Source of the DNA: G965212025 sp965215765
GTDB taxonomy: Bacteria; Pseudomonadota; Gammaproteobacteria; Poriferisulfidales; Oxydemutatoraceae
NCBI GenBank assembly: GCA_965215765.1
Contig: OZ244118.1
Location: 1,860,001 to 1,924,000 of the forward strand
DNA length: 64,000 nt
Direction of reading: 5' to 3'
Part shown: piece by piece, positions 9,140 through 18,080 of the stretch
How positions within the stretch are numbered: the stretch's first letter is position 1
Layout: every line of letters begins with the position of its first letter
Position numbers and translations under genes: made by a program
The notes under the pieces: model-generated
The model's database searches: none
Told to the model about the DNA's origin: nothing
What the model saw: the letters and a program-made list of their open reading frames with translations, nothing else

Positions 9140-9337
9140 ATGGCGAATGCTGCCATGACGATCAAGAAGGTTGCTGCCTACCTGAGCGTCAACGAAAAAA
9201 CCGTCTACCGGATGGCTCAAAAAGGAGATTTGCCCGGCTTCAAGGTGTCCGATTCGTGGCGCTTTAAGCAAGACGACATCGACACATGGATAGAGCGGCA
9301 GAAGGAAGCCGCGCAGAAGACAGGTGGCGGCCAATGA
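9140..9337 (+). CDS. Small excisionase/MerR-type helix-turn-helix protein
   Basis: This 65-residue protein is nearly all one winged-helix/HTH domain of the excisionase (DUF/HTH_17) type: T-I-K-K-V-A-A-Y-L-S-V-N-E-K-T-V-Y-R followed by G-D-L-P-G-F-K-V and W-R-F-K-Q-D-D-I-D-T-W-I. The ATG follows a gagg-type ribosome binding site (aaagaggtagagcaATG). Proteins of this type usually bind promoter or recombination-site DNA. It sits where the HTH gene sits at the head of the 39841-29342 operon, and the next frame (9410) looks like a helicase start. It is probably the surviving regulator of a deleted defence operon. Confidence 0.8.
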   Translation: MANAAMTIKKVAAYLSVNEKTVYRMAQKGDLPGFKVSDSWRFKQDDIDTWIERQKEAAQKTGGGQ

Positions 9338-9409
9338 ACCTGTTGGCACACAATTCACATTCAGTCCGTCGGCTGTATCCAGACGTCAGTCTTTGACGAG
9401 GGAAAACAC

Positions 9410-9616
9410 ATGACCCGACTCGAGGACATCCACGCAGGAACACGGATGACCGGCATTGCCGCCGCCGGCAGCGTTGCGACCATCAAGATCTACGGCAACA
9501 TCGTGAAGAACCCGGTCTATGTGCAGGGCTTCAACTTCGGCCAGCCTGGCTTTGCGCAGACATCGTCCACCTTCAGCATGACTGCGCTGTTGGAGCATAG
9601 GGAAGCATCCGCATGA
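9410..9616 (+). pseudogene. Helicase-gene start fused to a module end
   Basis: The first ~30 residues, M-T-R-L-E-D-I-H-A-G-T-R-M-T-G-I, resemble the conserved N-terminus of large SNF2/DEAD helicases in defence islands (L-E-D-I-x-P-G). After about residue 30 the sequence is that of the dispersed module and ends with an ATGA overlap onto the next frame at 9613. I infer a deletion that removed most of a helicase gene. The similarity is short. Confidence 0.4.
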
Positions 9617-9706
9617 GCAAAATCTCTCACGCCGCTACAGCATTCGTCCATCAGGTTGCTACAGAAACCGCATTGATCCAGCTAGGAACTCAGGAACATC
9701 GCGGAC

Positions 9707-9736
9707 AAAAAAAAGACGCCCCCGCGAAGGGGCGTC
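9707..9736 (-). terminator. Rho-independent-type terminator for minus-strand transcription
   Basis: The stem gacgcccc (9715-9722)/ggggcgtc (9729-9736) lies next to eight A residues (9707-9714), which is a U tract on the minus strand. A second hairpin, ccgatgatactctcatcgg, follows directly. It is the same structure as at 984-1037. No minus-strand gene is seen nearby. Confidence 0.55.
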
Positions 9737-9834
9737 GAGCCGATGATACTCTCATCGGTGGGGTTAATGTGGGTCATATTAGTAGTGACCAAGGGCGTTG
9801 CCAATCTCGACCTTCCTTCGCCCGGGAGGAAAAA

Positions 9835-10456
9835 TGAACCGGGTGATCATTTACGTAGACGGCTTCAACCTCTATTTTGGCCTGAAATCCAAAGGCTGGC
9901 GCAAATACTATTGGCTCGACCTCTGCGCCCTCCCCCGGTCATTTCTCAAGGGCAACCAGCAGCTTGAGCACTGCCACTACTTCACGGCACGGATCCAAGA
10001 TGGCGGTGGGAACAGCCAAGACGCAGGTCGCCAGAATACCTGGCTTGAAGCCTTCGCGACGTTCAGCGACCTGACAACCCACTTTGGGCACTACATCTTT
10101 AAGTCTCAGAGATGCCGCAAATGTCGCTACACCCGGAACACGCACAAGGAGAAGATGACGGACGTGAACATCGCCACCCAACTCCTCACGGACAGCTATG
10201 AGGATCGTTTTGACACGACAATCATCGTCTCTGGCGACAGCGATCTCACCACACCAGTCAAGCTTGTGCGTGAGCGATTTCCCCGTAAACGGGTGCGGAT
10301 CGCCTTCCCCCCCCGGCACGACGATCCGACCAACTGAAGAAAGCTGCCAACGCCGCGTTTGTCGTCGGCACGGATAAGCTACGCAAGAGCCTGATGCCCG
10401 ACACCATCACAACATCAAGCGGACACGTGCTGCATCGCCCGAATGAGTGGCGGTAA
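9835..10456 (+). pseudogene. NYN-domain (PIN-like RNase) gene, copy 2, frameshifted in a poly-C tract
   Basis: The start is well formed (cgggaggaaaaATG) and the protein begins M-N-R-V-I-I-Y-V-D-G-F-N-L-Y-F-G, with the catalytic-type Asp present. It continues to I-V-S-G-D-S-D-L-T-T-P-V, the second acidic cluster of NYN domains. At 10307-10314 a C8 run puts the last ~45 codons (A-N-A-A-F-V-V-G-T-D-K ... R-P-N-E-W-R) out of frame. A run of 9 or 6 C would restore them, so this could be a simple frameshift or a switchable tract. As written the product ends at TGA 10335-10337 (167 aa), just past the core domain. Confidence 0.7.
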
Positions 10457-10468
10457 GGAGAGCAGCCC

Positions 10469-10675
10469 ATGACCACGTCCCGAAAGAAACTCATTGAGGT
10501 CGCCATCCGGCTAGACGCCATCAACAAGGCAGTGGTTCGTAACGAACCGATTCGCCACGGGCACCCGGCTACCTTGCATCGCTGGTGGGCGAAAAGACCC
10601 CAAGCAGCCTGTCGGATCATGCTTTTCGGGCAGCTAGTCAACGACCTGGATGGAAACGGAGCCGCGCCACCATGA
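10469..10675 (+). pseudogene. N-terminal fragment of a DUF1156-family DNA methylase gene
   Basis: M-T-T-S-R-K-K-L-I-E-V-A-I-R-L-D-A-I-N-K, then R-H-G-H-P and W-W-A-K-R-P-Q-A-A-C-R, is the conserved N-terminus of DUF1156/COG1743 adenine-specific methylases. Only ~65 codons remain. The stop overlaps the ATG of the AlbA_2 gene (ATGA), so a deletion fused the two in an operon-like way. The full-length member of this family in the window is at 32637-35888. Confidence 0.7.
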
Positions 10676-12351
10676 TCAAGTTCCCAAGTACGGAAGGCCA
10701 ACACCTTGACCGTAAGTCGCTGCGTACCGTGACCGGCACGACGGCGAATTTCTCCGAGCTGGCGAAGGATTGTGTCTGCTTTGCAAATGGATCTGGTGGC
10801 CAGCTTCTCATCGGCATCAAGGACGGCGATGTGCATCCACCTGTGAGTCAGCGCATTGTTCCTGCGCTGCTTGACCGTATCCGCAAACACATCAGTGAGT
10901 TGACCGTCAACGTTCGAGCACTCCTTGAGCTTCGACAAGATGACAACGGCAGCGACTACATAGTGATCAACATCCCGCGGTCTACCGGTGTCGCTTCTAC
11001 GAGTGATGGTCGCTACTTCTTGCGCATTGGAGACACCTGCAGGCCTGTGGTCGGCGACGACGTAATGCGGCTCGCCGATGAGCACCCGACCATGCCCTGG
11101 GAGGCAATGACGTCGCTTGGCGTGCTGCGTTCAGATGCCGATACCTCAAAGCTGTCTGCGTGGATCACGGGCATCCGTGGATCGGATCGCGTGAAAGCTT
11201 CGGTCAAGGAGAATACCGACGACGAGTTGCTTGAGCACTACGGTCTCGCCAGCGGAGACGTGCTCACCAATCTCGGCATCCTTCTGATTGGAACCACTGT
11301 CGAACGTCTGAAACTGGGCACGGCTCCTGTTGTTCAGGCGATCAAGTACGACGAGCGCGAAGAGAAGATCAGCAAACATGTTTGGGACGACTACAGTCTC
11401 TCGCCCATTGAACTGGTCGATGCCATCTGGAAGCAGATCCCGGACTTCCGCGAGACTTACGAGTTGCCCGAGGGGATGTTCCGGACAACTGTCCCTGCCT
11501 TTGATGAGGTCGTGATACGAGAACTACTCGTCAACGCCCTCGTACACCGCCCCTACACACAGCGTGGCGATATCTTCCTGAACATCCACCCTGACCGCCT
11601 GGAAATCGTGAGCCCGGGGCGACTCCCGCTCGGCGTGACACCGCAGGACATTCTCCACTCCAGTCAACGCCGCAACAATGGGCTCGCACGGGTGTTCCAC
11701 GACTTGAAGCTGATGGAACGTGAAGGCAGTGGTTTTGACCTCATGTACGATCGTCTCCTTGCCAGCGGTCGTGGTGCTCCGGTCGCCACAGAGAAAGTGG
11801 ACTCGGTTCACGTGGTCGTCCAGCGCCGCATTCTCTACCCTGGTGCTATTCGATTGTTCGCAGACGCAGACCAGAAGCATGATCTCACCCAACGCGAACG
11901 CATAGCTCTCGGCATGCTCGCCCAGACGGAAGGTCTCACAGCCACCGATCTGGCTGAGCAGTTGGAACTGCCAAACGCAGCGGATCTGACTTCCTGGATC
12001 ACACGGCTGATTGAGCTTGGCCTCGTCCAACAGACCGGTCGTACCAAGGCTGCGCGTTACTTCGTTCCGCCCGAACTGTTGCGCAACGCTGACCTCAACG
12101 ACCAGACCAACCTCAAGCGAATAGAGCCTCGCAGGCTCCACACACTCATCCTCGAAGACGTTGCAAATTATTCTGACCTGGCCTCGTCGGACATCCACCG
12201 CCGCGTCGGCCCCGAGATTCCTGACCGAACCTTTCGCCGTGCATTGCAGTATCTTGTCAACAAAGGCCGTCTCACTGCGGTAGGTGAGCGTCGTTGGAGA
12301 CGCTACCACCTCAGTGATCCTATCGGCCAAGGGGAAGATAATGGCCAATAG
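10672..12351 (+). CDS. AlbA_2 / HATPase_c_4 family ATP-binding protein
   Basis: From ATG 10672 the protein has 559 residues. An N-terminal AlbA_2 (Schlafen-like, putative nucleic-acid-binding) domain spans about residues 5-135 (F-A-N-G-S-G-G-Q-L-L-I-G-I-K-D-G). A HATPase_c_4-like region follows (R-E-L-L-V-N-A-L-V-H-R-P-Y ... L-E-I-V-S-P-G-R-L-P ... E-R-E-G-S-G-F-D-L-M), and the C-terminus contains winged-helix segments (L-T-A-T-D-L-A-E-Q-L-E-L). This is the usual order for the family, whose members are annotated as regulators or RecG-like proteins and are common in defence islands. I chose 10672 because the duplicated copies preserve that ATG. The last codons (P-I-G-Q-G-E-D-N-G-Q) are encoded by a dispersed GGCCAA repeat, so the C-terminus may be altered. 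Confidence 0.75.
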   Translation: MIKFPSTEGQHLDRKSLRTVTGTTANFSELAKDCVCFANGSGGQLLIGIKDGDVHPPVSQRIVPALLDRIRKHISELTVNVRALLELRQDDNGSDYIVINIPRSTGVASTSDGRYFLRIGDTCRPVVGDDVMRLADEHPTMPWEAMTSLGVLRSDADTSKLSAWITGIRGSDRVKASVKENTDDELLEHYGLASGDVLTNLGILLIGTTVERLKLGTAPVVQAIKYDEREEKISKHVWDDYSLSPIELVDAIWKQIPDFRETYELPEGMFRTTVPAFDEVVIRELLVNALVHRPYTQRGDIFLNIHPDRLEIVSPGRLPLGVTPQDILHSSQRRNNGLARVFHDLKLMEREGSGFDLMYDRLLASGRGAPVATEKVDSVHVVVQRRILYPGAIRLFADADQKHDLTQRERIALGMLAQTEGLTATDLAEQLELPNAADLTSWITRLIELGLVQQTGRTKAARYFVPPELLRNADLNDQTNLKRIEPRRLHTLILEDVANYSDLASSDIHRRVGPEIPDRTFRRALQYLVNKGRLTAVGERRWRRYHLSDPIGQGEDNGQ

Positions 12352-12376
12352 AAATGGCTCCTTGGCCGATAGAATC
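12320..12376. repeat. Copy of the GGCCAATAG hairpin repeat
   Basis: ctatcggccaa, then atggccaatagaaatggc, then ccttggccgatag reproduce the three-part unit of the array at 24230-24835. The following gctgtgtgcctgctggcatc also matches 24637-24656. The repeat overlaps the 3' end of the AlbA_2 gene. Confidence 0.75.
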
Positions 12377-12434
12377 CCCTGTCGCTGTGTGCCTGCTGGC
12401 ATCACCACCCCCCTACCCTGGGAGATAAGCTTGC

Positions 12435-12665
12435 ATGGCGAAATCGCGTAAGAAGAATCCCACAAAGGTGCCGTCACCGAGCGTCCACTTCATCAAGCGT
12501 TGGCTGGATGAAGATGTCACCGCCGTGGGGTCGCACTCGCTCGTACTCATGTCGGAGTCGATCGGGACTCGTTCGTGCATCCTTGATGAACTGCGTGCGA
12601 CGGTTCGCGACCACTACGTGGATCCCGAGACCACCGCGAAGCGAATCACGAATCTCGGCGCGGCG
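12435..12665 (+). pseudogene. N-terminal fragment of an unidentified gene
   Basis: The frame M-A-K-S-R-K-K-N-P-T-K-V ... W-L-D-E-D-V-T-A-V-G-S-H-S ... S-I-G-T-R-S-C-I-L-D-E-L-R starts with a plausible Shine-Dalgarno (ctgggagataagcttgcATG) and looks like genuine coding for ~77 residues. At about 12665 it runs into the promoter block (gcgaaaaccagcttgcc) that also occurs at 18283, so the original 3' part is missing. I do not recognise the family. Confidence 0.45.
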
Positions 12666-12749
12666 AAAACCAGCTTGCCTTCGGTCGTTTGCACTCACAG
12701 ACACCTTCCAATACCAGCCGGTCATCCCTAGCCTCCGCAGGTGGTGGTG

Positions 12750-12777
12750 TTGACCACTTCCATTTTTGCCGTATTGT
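12750..12777 (+). promoter_or_regulatory. Promoter of the (here deleted) HTH gene
   Basis: TTGACC and TATTGT are separated by 16 bp. The block also contains GTTGAC ... GTCAAC as an inverted repeat around the -35 and just after the -10, which could serve as an operator. The same sequence precedes the HTH gene at 18442. Here the gene behind it is cut after ~20 codons. Confidence 0.5.
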
Positions 12778-12827
12778 GTCAACCACTGAAGACATTGACC
12801 GAGAATTTCCACTCATATTAGAAGCAA

Positions 12828-12890
12828 TGACGAACCAAGATAACGTCCTCACCGTATCCGAGAGCGTCCAAAGGCTGCTCAGGAAAAGCT
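12828..12890 (+). pseudogene. First codons of an HTH gene, cut by a deletion
   Basis: ATGACGAACCAAGATAACG encodes M-T-N-Q-D-N-V-L-T-V-S-E, the same start as 18442. After about 20 codons it joins aaaagctggatctcc, the tail of the gene that precedes the STAND gene. Confidence 0.65.
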
Positions 12891-12906
12891 GGATCTCCAG
12901 TCCTGT

Positions 12907-12963
12907 TCGGGAATTCGATTCAACCACAGCATGAGCTATTCATTTGCTGATGTGGGGATGTGA
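12907..12963 (+). pseudogene. 3' tail of the gene ancestrally upstream of the STAND gene
   Basis: G-I-R-F-N-H-S-M-S-Y-S-F-A-D-V-G-M matches the tail at 2935-2990. Its TGA overlaps the GTG at 12960. Retention of this tail in both copies fixes the start of the STAND gene and shows an original coupled pair. Confidence 0.55.
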
Positions 12964-15900
12964 TGGCGAATAGGAACTGGGGTCGGATCACCAACGGCGC
13001 AATGTTCGAATCGTTGGCAACGACGTTGTTGTTCTTCGAAGATCCAGGAGCCGCGCTGTTCGGGAGACGCGGCAAAGACGGTGGCCAAGACGCGCGTTCG
13101 GGTGATGGAAAGCGCGTGTTTCAGGCAAAGTATCACCAAGATGGGTCGGCGGCAAAAGCGATTGCAGATGCCAAGAAGGAGGCGAAAAAGATCGCGAAAT
13201 ACCGCACTCTCGGACACTTGCGTGAACCGCAATGGAGAGGTGTGACGCACTGGCGGTTGGTCACGAATGCCGCGTTCAATCCTACGGATCAACAGACTTG
13301 GGATTCGGATGTGGTACCGCTCTTTCATGCACAGAGCCTCTTCGCAGACTACTGGGAGCAGGCGAACCTTGATGCGCTACTCGATAAGCACCCGGAGGTT
13401 GACCGCTCTTACTTCCAGAACGAGACGCGGGTCTTCCTGTCTTTGCCCGAGGTCAGAGAGATGCTCCTGAAGCAGGAGCGATTCCTCCAGCGGGATGCCC
13501 TTGGCTCCTTCTTCGGCCGTGATGCCGAGATCCAAAGTCTGCGATCCTTTCTTGAGTCGGATCAACCATTTCTGGTCATCCACGGCGCCGGGGGAGTTGG
13601 CAAGACTCGCGTCGCTCTCGAGGCGGGCGAGCGGATCGCTACGGAGGACGCTTGGCAAGTCCTATGGGCCAATGTTGCCAGCATGGAAGCCAGCGGAACG
13701 TGGTTCGATGCGATTGTGCCAGAGTGCCAGACGCTGTTAATCGTCGATGAACCAGAAGATGAGCAGGTTCTTCGCGTCCTCACCGAGCAACTGCGCACCA
13801 AGCTTGGCCGCACCACCCAGTGGAAAATCGCCATCATTGTACGCTCACCGAAGGATCCGGTACTGAAGTTCCTCTCCTCCCCGGGGATAGAGCACCTCGT
13901 CGAAAAACTCTGTGTTGCCGCGCTTCCCCAGAGCGACGCCGGGTCGATGTGCAGCGACTTGATAAACTCAGGAACCCTAGCCAATGAACCGAGCGAATGG
14001 CGTGACAAGGCAGGAAAGGAGTTGGCGAAGCGCTTCTCAAGCCATCCCGTCTGGCTGACGCTCGCTGTTCACTTACTGGAGTCAACCGGAAATCTAACGA
14101 AGATCCCGGAAGCGGCGACGGATCTCGCTGAACACTATCTTTCCGAGGTCACTGGCGAACAAAGCGACTACGACCCTGAAACAGTGATCACCCTGCTCCG
14201 TTGGGTTGCGCTGGTGGGAACTCTCGACCGAGAGAACGACACGACCATCAAGTTCATCGCTCAACAGGCACAACTGAACGACTCAAATGATACCCGGAAA
14301 GCCCTCGCAAGTTTGGTCCGACGAAAGGCTCTTGCAGAACGCGGTGCACGGGGCGGATTCGTCGAAGTAAAACCCGATGTCCTACGAGACCACCTTCTGC
14401 TGAAATGGCTCTCCGTTGATGTGGGATGCGGAGAGAATCCCGTCCAACCCTCTAAAGATGCGAAACGGCTCGCCAAGATGGTTCTCACGGCGATGCTTGG
14501 CGGTACGCTCAGCGCTGTCGGTCGAGCCGTTCTGACTTCGTTGGCACGAACGGAGTTTGTCCTGTCGCTCTCGGGTCAAGCCGTGCCTTTACTGGAATCG
14601 TTCATGCTGGACATCCTGAAAGATGTCCAGCATGACATTAGCAAAACCAGCGCATCAACTCGGATGGCGATAGCTGAGGCGTTTGTGGATATTGCAGCAT
14701 ACCGACCAGAAGACACTGTGGAGTTGAGCAAACTACTGCGAACCTTGCCCTGTGACACCGAGCGCGTTGATGGCATTTTCGGTGCGCGAGACGTTGGACA
14801 TGATGACGTTGTACTCGGACTGGCGTGGCCTGTATACAACGCCGCGTTTAGTTCCCAAAGCCTTGAGCCCAGACAGCGGGAGCGGGTTCTGACAGAGCTC
14901 TGCGAGCTGGCTAAGGCGGAATCCCGCATCGCCACGCGGCGGATGTGCGATCTACCGAAAGGCGGCAGGCGCGCGAAGGATCTGATTGAGAGGATCTTCG
15001 AAGGTGACTCACAGTCCTGGTCAGATTTTGAGGGTGCGGCATCAACTGTCGCGTTGAGCTTACTCGACGAGATCGTTGACCGTGCGCCCGATGCCTCGCA
15101 TGTAGACGCATTGAAGGCGTTGGTGGAGCCTGCAACCTCGGCTGAGAGAGAGCAAACCTGGAGTGAAGGCCACACCATCTGCTCTCGGATCAGCACGATT
15201 CTCCCTGAGCATCCTGCGTGGAAAACACGGGAAACTTTGAAAGCCAAGATCAAGGCGCTCCTGGAGCGCGACGAGACGCCACAGGGGACACGGTTAGCCC
15301 TGTGGCCTTTGTTAGCCGAGGCTCACCGAAGCCTTAACCAGTGCCACACGCGATCACCGCAAGATGTTCAGGCAGTCATGCGGCAGGAGATGTTGGATGA
15401 CCTCACCTGGGCGCGCCCGGTTCTCGCTCAACGATCTAGCGACTTGGACGAGATTTCCGCCGCTCGGAACCTTTGGGATTGGCACGCACACTTCGAGAAG
15501 GATCGCGTTCTACGGAAGTCCGCAGAATGTCTGGAGAAGATCTACATGAAGAACGAAATCGCTGCCGAATTTGAAGGGCTCCAGATCCGTGGTGAGCCGA
15601 CAGTGTGCTGGCAGCGTATGGCAGCAAAGGCTACTGAGCTTTCGTCTGCAGGGCATGGTGCAATTGATGCGTTTCTGGATCGCGCAGCTACTTTTTTCAA
15701 GAGCGAGAAAGAACTCTATCAGGTTTCCGACGTCGCCTGGCATCTAGGGCAAAAGGCAGATGAATCAGAAAGTGTCCGCAGCTTCATTCTCTCGGCACTC
15801 AGTAAGTCTGAGGTTCAGCCCCGGACAGACTTCGCAGCGAGAGCCGGAAACAGTTGGGCAGCCGCTCGAAGGCAACGCGATCCGTCCAGCGCTCAGAAAC

Positions 15901-17006
15901 TTGTAGTCAAATTGACTGACGCGTGTGGAAGCAAAACGCAGAAACACAATGTCCTGCGGCGACTATATGGACAATTGCCTCGCCCAAAGGTTATGGGCAC
16001 CCCCTCCGATGAAGAATTTGTCTTCATCCGCTCGCAGGAGAAGCTGTTTGTTGATGCTAAGCAAGCTCCAGCGTTCATCACTTGTGTCGCATGGGGGCTG
16101 GATTTCGAATGGGCGAATCTACAGAGTACGGTGGAGCGCGTGCTCAACGTAGTACCGAACGAGCAGATCGTAGCGGCGCTGAACGCCCTCGTGGATACTC
16201 TGTTTTGGGCTCTGTATGAACGCGATCCCGAGGAAATGCCATCTGACCTAGGCGTCTGGATGCTAGATCAACTACTGCGTGTCCCCGACATTGATAGCTT
16301 GGACAAGAACCTCGAATGGCAGGTCAGCGAAGTGTTAAAGCAGGTTGGCAAGTTGCCGCTAACATGGCTCCCTGAGGCGCTGGGGCGTCGCCGAGACATG
16401 GAGACCCAGTGTGACCACGGAGACGTCCGAGCACTTGGTTATCGCATGCGCATCAGCCGTTTTGTCAACCCTATCGGCCAAGACAGAAACATCGATGCGG
16501 ACAGCAGTGCAGCCGTTCACGCACTGTTGAACTTTGTCTCGGACACAGGAAGTGTCGGCTACTACCTTCACGAAATCCTCAGGGATGTAGATCCGCACGG
16601 GCGCATTGTGCCGACGGAGGTGGCGCGTCGGTTTACGGAGACGGATAACCAAGATACCGCGCATCGCCTTGGTCAAATAGGTGGTGGCTTTGTTCTCAAT
16701 ACGCCGGCCTGGCGCACAATCGCCAAACCTGTGTTGGATCGGGCAGCGAATGCAGATGAAGAGGAGCGTGGATCCCTCTATTCAGCACTAACCAACCATG
16801 GGTCTCGATCCTTGGTGCGCAGACTTGGAGAGGTTCCAGCTATCTTCGCATCGGAGGTAGAGTCCGCGCGCCAGCGCCTCAATGCCGAGACGGATGGCGA
16901 CTTTCGCCCCTTCTGGGAGTGGTGCCTGACGGTCGCTAAGGGTAAGTTGCGCAGCCAGGAAGAGTGTGCGAAAGAGGAGCTCGCGAATGCGGAGCGCAGC
17001 GAATGA
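12960..17006 (+). CDS. Mrr-type nuclease fused to a STAND-like P-loop ATPase, copy 2
   Basis: A 1348-residue paralogue of 2987-6985, highly similar along its length. The Mrr pattern is G-K-D-G-G-Q-D at 38-44 with Q-A-K-Y at 55-58. Walker A G-A-G-G-V-G-K-T is at 209-216 and T-L-L-I-V-D-E-P at about 258-265. Differences from copy 1 include a shortened acidic loop after the Walker B motif, a few extra residues near D-V-Q-H-D-I-S-K and a charged C-terminal extension. The stop TGA overlaps the ATG of the next gene (17003), so the two are translationally coupled. I infer an Avs-like defence ATPase acting with that partner. Confidence 0.72.
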   Translation: MMANRNWGRITNGAMFESLATTLLFFEDPGAALFGRRGKDGGQDARSGDGKRVFQAKYHQDGSAAKAIADAKKEAKKIAKYRTLGHLREPQWRGVTHWRLVTNAAFNPTDQQTWDSDVVPLFHAQSLFADYWEQANLDALLDKHPEVDRSYFQNETRVFLSLPEVREMLLKQERFLQRDALGSFFGRDAEIQSLRSFLESDQPFLVIHGAGGVGKTRVALEAGERIATEDAWQVLWANVASMEASGTWFDAIVPECQTLLIVDEPEDEQVLRVLTEQLRTKLGRTTQWKIAIIVRSPKDPVLKFLSSPGIEHLVEKLCVAALPQSDAGSMCSDLINSGTLANEPSEWRDKAGKELAKRFSSHPVWLTLAVHLLESTGNLTKIPEAATDLAEHYLSEVTGEQSDYDPETVITLLRWVALVGTLDRENDTTIKFIAQQAQLNDSNDTRKALASLVRRKALAERGARGGFVEVKPDVLRDHLLLKWLSVDVGCGENPVQPSKDAKRLAKMVLTAMLGGTLSAVGRAVLTSLARTEFVLSLSGQAVPLLESFMLDILKDVQHDISKTSASTRMAIAEAFVDIAAYRPEDTVELSKLLRTLPCDTERVDGIFGARDVGHDDVVLGLAWPVYNAAFSSQSLEPRQRERVLTELCELAKAESRIATRRMCDLPKGGRRAKDLIERIFEGDSQSWSDFEGAASTVALSLLDEIVDRAPDASHVDALKALVEPATSAEREQTWSEGHTICSRISTILPEHPAWKTRETLKAKIKALLERDETPQGTRLALWPLLAEAHRSLNQCHTRSPQDVQAVMRQEMLDDLTWARPVLAQRSSDLDEISAARNLWDWHAHFEKDRVLRKSAECLEKIYMKNEIAAEFEGLQIRGEPTVCWQRMAAKATELSSAGHGAIDAFLDRAATFFKSEKELYQVSDVAWHLGQKADESESVRSFILSALSKSEVQPRTDFAARAGNSWAAARRQRDPSSAQKLVVKLTDACGSKTQKHNVLRRLYGQLPRPKVMGTPSDEEFVFIRSQEKLFVDAKQAPAFITCVAWGLDFEWANLQSTVERVLNVVPNEQIVAALNALVDTLFWALYERDPEEMPSDLGVWMLDQLLRVPDIDSLDKNLEWQVSEVLKQVGKLPLTWLPEALGRRRDMETQCDHGDVRALGYRMRISRFVNPIGQDRNIDADSSAAVHALLNFVSDTGSVGYYLHEILRDVDPHGRIVPTEVARRFTETDNQDTAHRLGQIGGGFVLNTPAWRTIAKPVLDRAANADEEERGSLYSALTNHGSRSLVRRLGEVPAIFASEVESARQRLNAETDGDFRPFWEWCLTVAKGKLRSQEECAKEELANAERSE

Positions 17007-17818
17007 CTCCAACACTCCGACAGCGCCTGCAAGACGCCAAAGCAAAGCTGGATCAGGTGCATGCAGCACTGTTGAGAAAACCAAATGCCATATCCGAAGA
17101 TACCAAAGAAAAGCTCCTAGAAGTTGTGGCCTATCGCTCAGATATCGATCATTGGCTCACGATGATTGATGCAAGAACTGCGGTCTGGCAGCTTCTGGAC
17201 AAGCTGGAGACCAAATTGGTCAAAGACGAACTGGTGCCATTCGGAGACGCTCGAGCCGAATTCGTTCACGTGCGTCAGATCGGGGTGCAAGCGTACCTTG
17301 CCACCACGTGGGCACTCGCCGATCGGATCACGGGTGTGGCGGGGCGTGTGCTTTGTACGCCGCATGCCGGCTCCAATGACATGAGACCCGCTCAGCTAGT
17401 TTCGCATTTCATCAACGAGGATCGTAAGAGTAAAACGGCGGGCGCGATGTGCGACTCTCTCCGACGCGCTTTCGGCTGGCCCGTGGGAGTGTCATACGCG
17501 ATTAGGAATCACTTCGTGCACGGTGGTGATGATCAAATTGTGAGTCTTGATTTCTTTGCGGCATCAACGGCAGCATCCGCATTTCGCATCTCAGACAAAG
17601 GTTGGGCACGCATCGTGAAAACCGCACAGGATGAGTACAAAGTGGATACCACATTCCGGCGTGCCGGCACGACCTGGCCGGTGAGTCCTCGCAACGACTT
17701 ACGAAAGGTGTTGAGGGTGTGCGAACGAGAGATGGACGAAGCATTGGGAGTGATTATCGGTTCTGCCTGTCACACGTTGCGCACACACGTTGGATTGATG
17801 CTCGGGGAAGACCAATGA
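17003..17818 (+). CDS. Putative HEPN-like partner of the STAND ATPase
   Basis: A 271-residue protein with no family I can name confidently. It is mostly helical in appearance, starting M-T-P-T-L-R-Q-R-L-Q-D-A-K with a coiled-coil-like first 45 residues. The segment Y-A-I-R-N-H-F-V-H-G-G has R168 and H173 spaced R-x4-H with N after R, which is the signature of HEPN ribonucleases; the match is suggestive but short. The ATG overlaps the stop of the STAND gene, and no other start has comparable coupling. The copy beside the first STAND gene is cut to 32 codons. The role could be a toxic RNase effector or an accessory subunit. Confidence 0.5.
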   Translation: MTPTLRQRLQDAKAKLDQVHAALLRKPNAISEDTKEKLLEVVAYRSDIDHWLTMIDARTAVWQLLDKLETKLVKDELVPFGDARAEFVHVRQIGVQAYLATTWALADRITGVAGRVLCTPHAGSNDMRPAQLVSHFINEDRKSKTAGAMCDSLRRAFGWPVGVSYAIRNHFVHGGDDQIVSLDFFAASTAASAFRISDKGWARIVKTAQDEYKVDTTFRRAGTTWPVSPRNDLRKVLRVCEREMDEALGVIIGSACHTLRTHVGLMLGEDQ

Positions 17819-17860
17819 GAAGTTGAATGCAGCGCGCGTAAGCCGCGAACAACACAACGA

Positions 17861-17919
17861 TTTTCTATCGGCCAACTTTCAGTAGCGGCCAATAGAAATC
17901 ACCCCTTGGCCGATAGAAA
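17861..17919. repeat. Copy of the GGCCAATAG hairpin repeat
   Basis: ttttctatcggccaa, tagcggccaatagaaatcac and ccttggccgatagaaatga form one full three-part unit. It sits between the HEPN-like gene and NYN sequence, which begins immediately at ccccggcacgacg. The repeat therefore marks a rearrangement point. Confidence 0.8.
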
Positions 17920-17920
17920 T

Positions 17921-18068
17921 GACCCCGGCACGACGATCCGATCAACTAAAGAAAGCTGCCAACGCCGCGTTTGTCATCGACCCGGACAAGCTGCGCAAGA
18001 ACCTGATGCCCGACACCATCACAACATCAAGCGGCTACGTGTTGCATCGCCCGAATAAGTGGCGGTAA
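17921..18068 (+). pseudogene. 3' fragment of a NYN gene, copy 3
   Basis: The segment from ggcacgacgatccgatcaac to the TAA at 18066-18068 encodes R-R-S-D-Q, then K-K-A-A-N-A-A-F-V-I-D-P-D-K-L-R-K-N-L-M, the NYN tail. A TAA interrupts it after D-Q. From 17819 to 18441 no intact gene exists; the stretch holds a hairpin repeat, this tail, a chimeric scar and a promoter. Confidence 0.65.
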
Positions 18069-18080
18069 GGAGAGAAGCCC

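Noticed and set aside
10585..10671. Earlier start for the AlbA_2 protein
   Set aside because: These codons are an out-of-frame reading of the DUF1156 remnant. All duplicated copies preserve the ATG equivalent to 10672.
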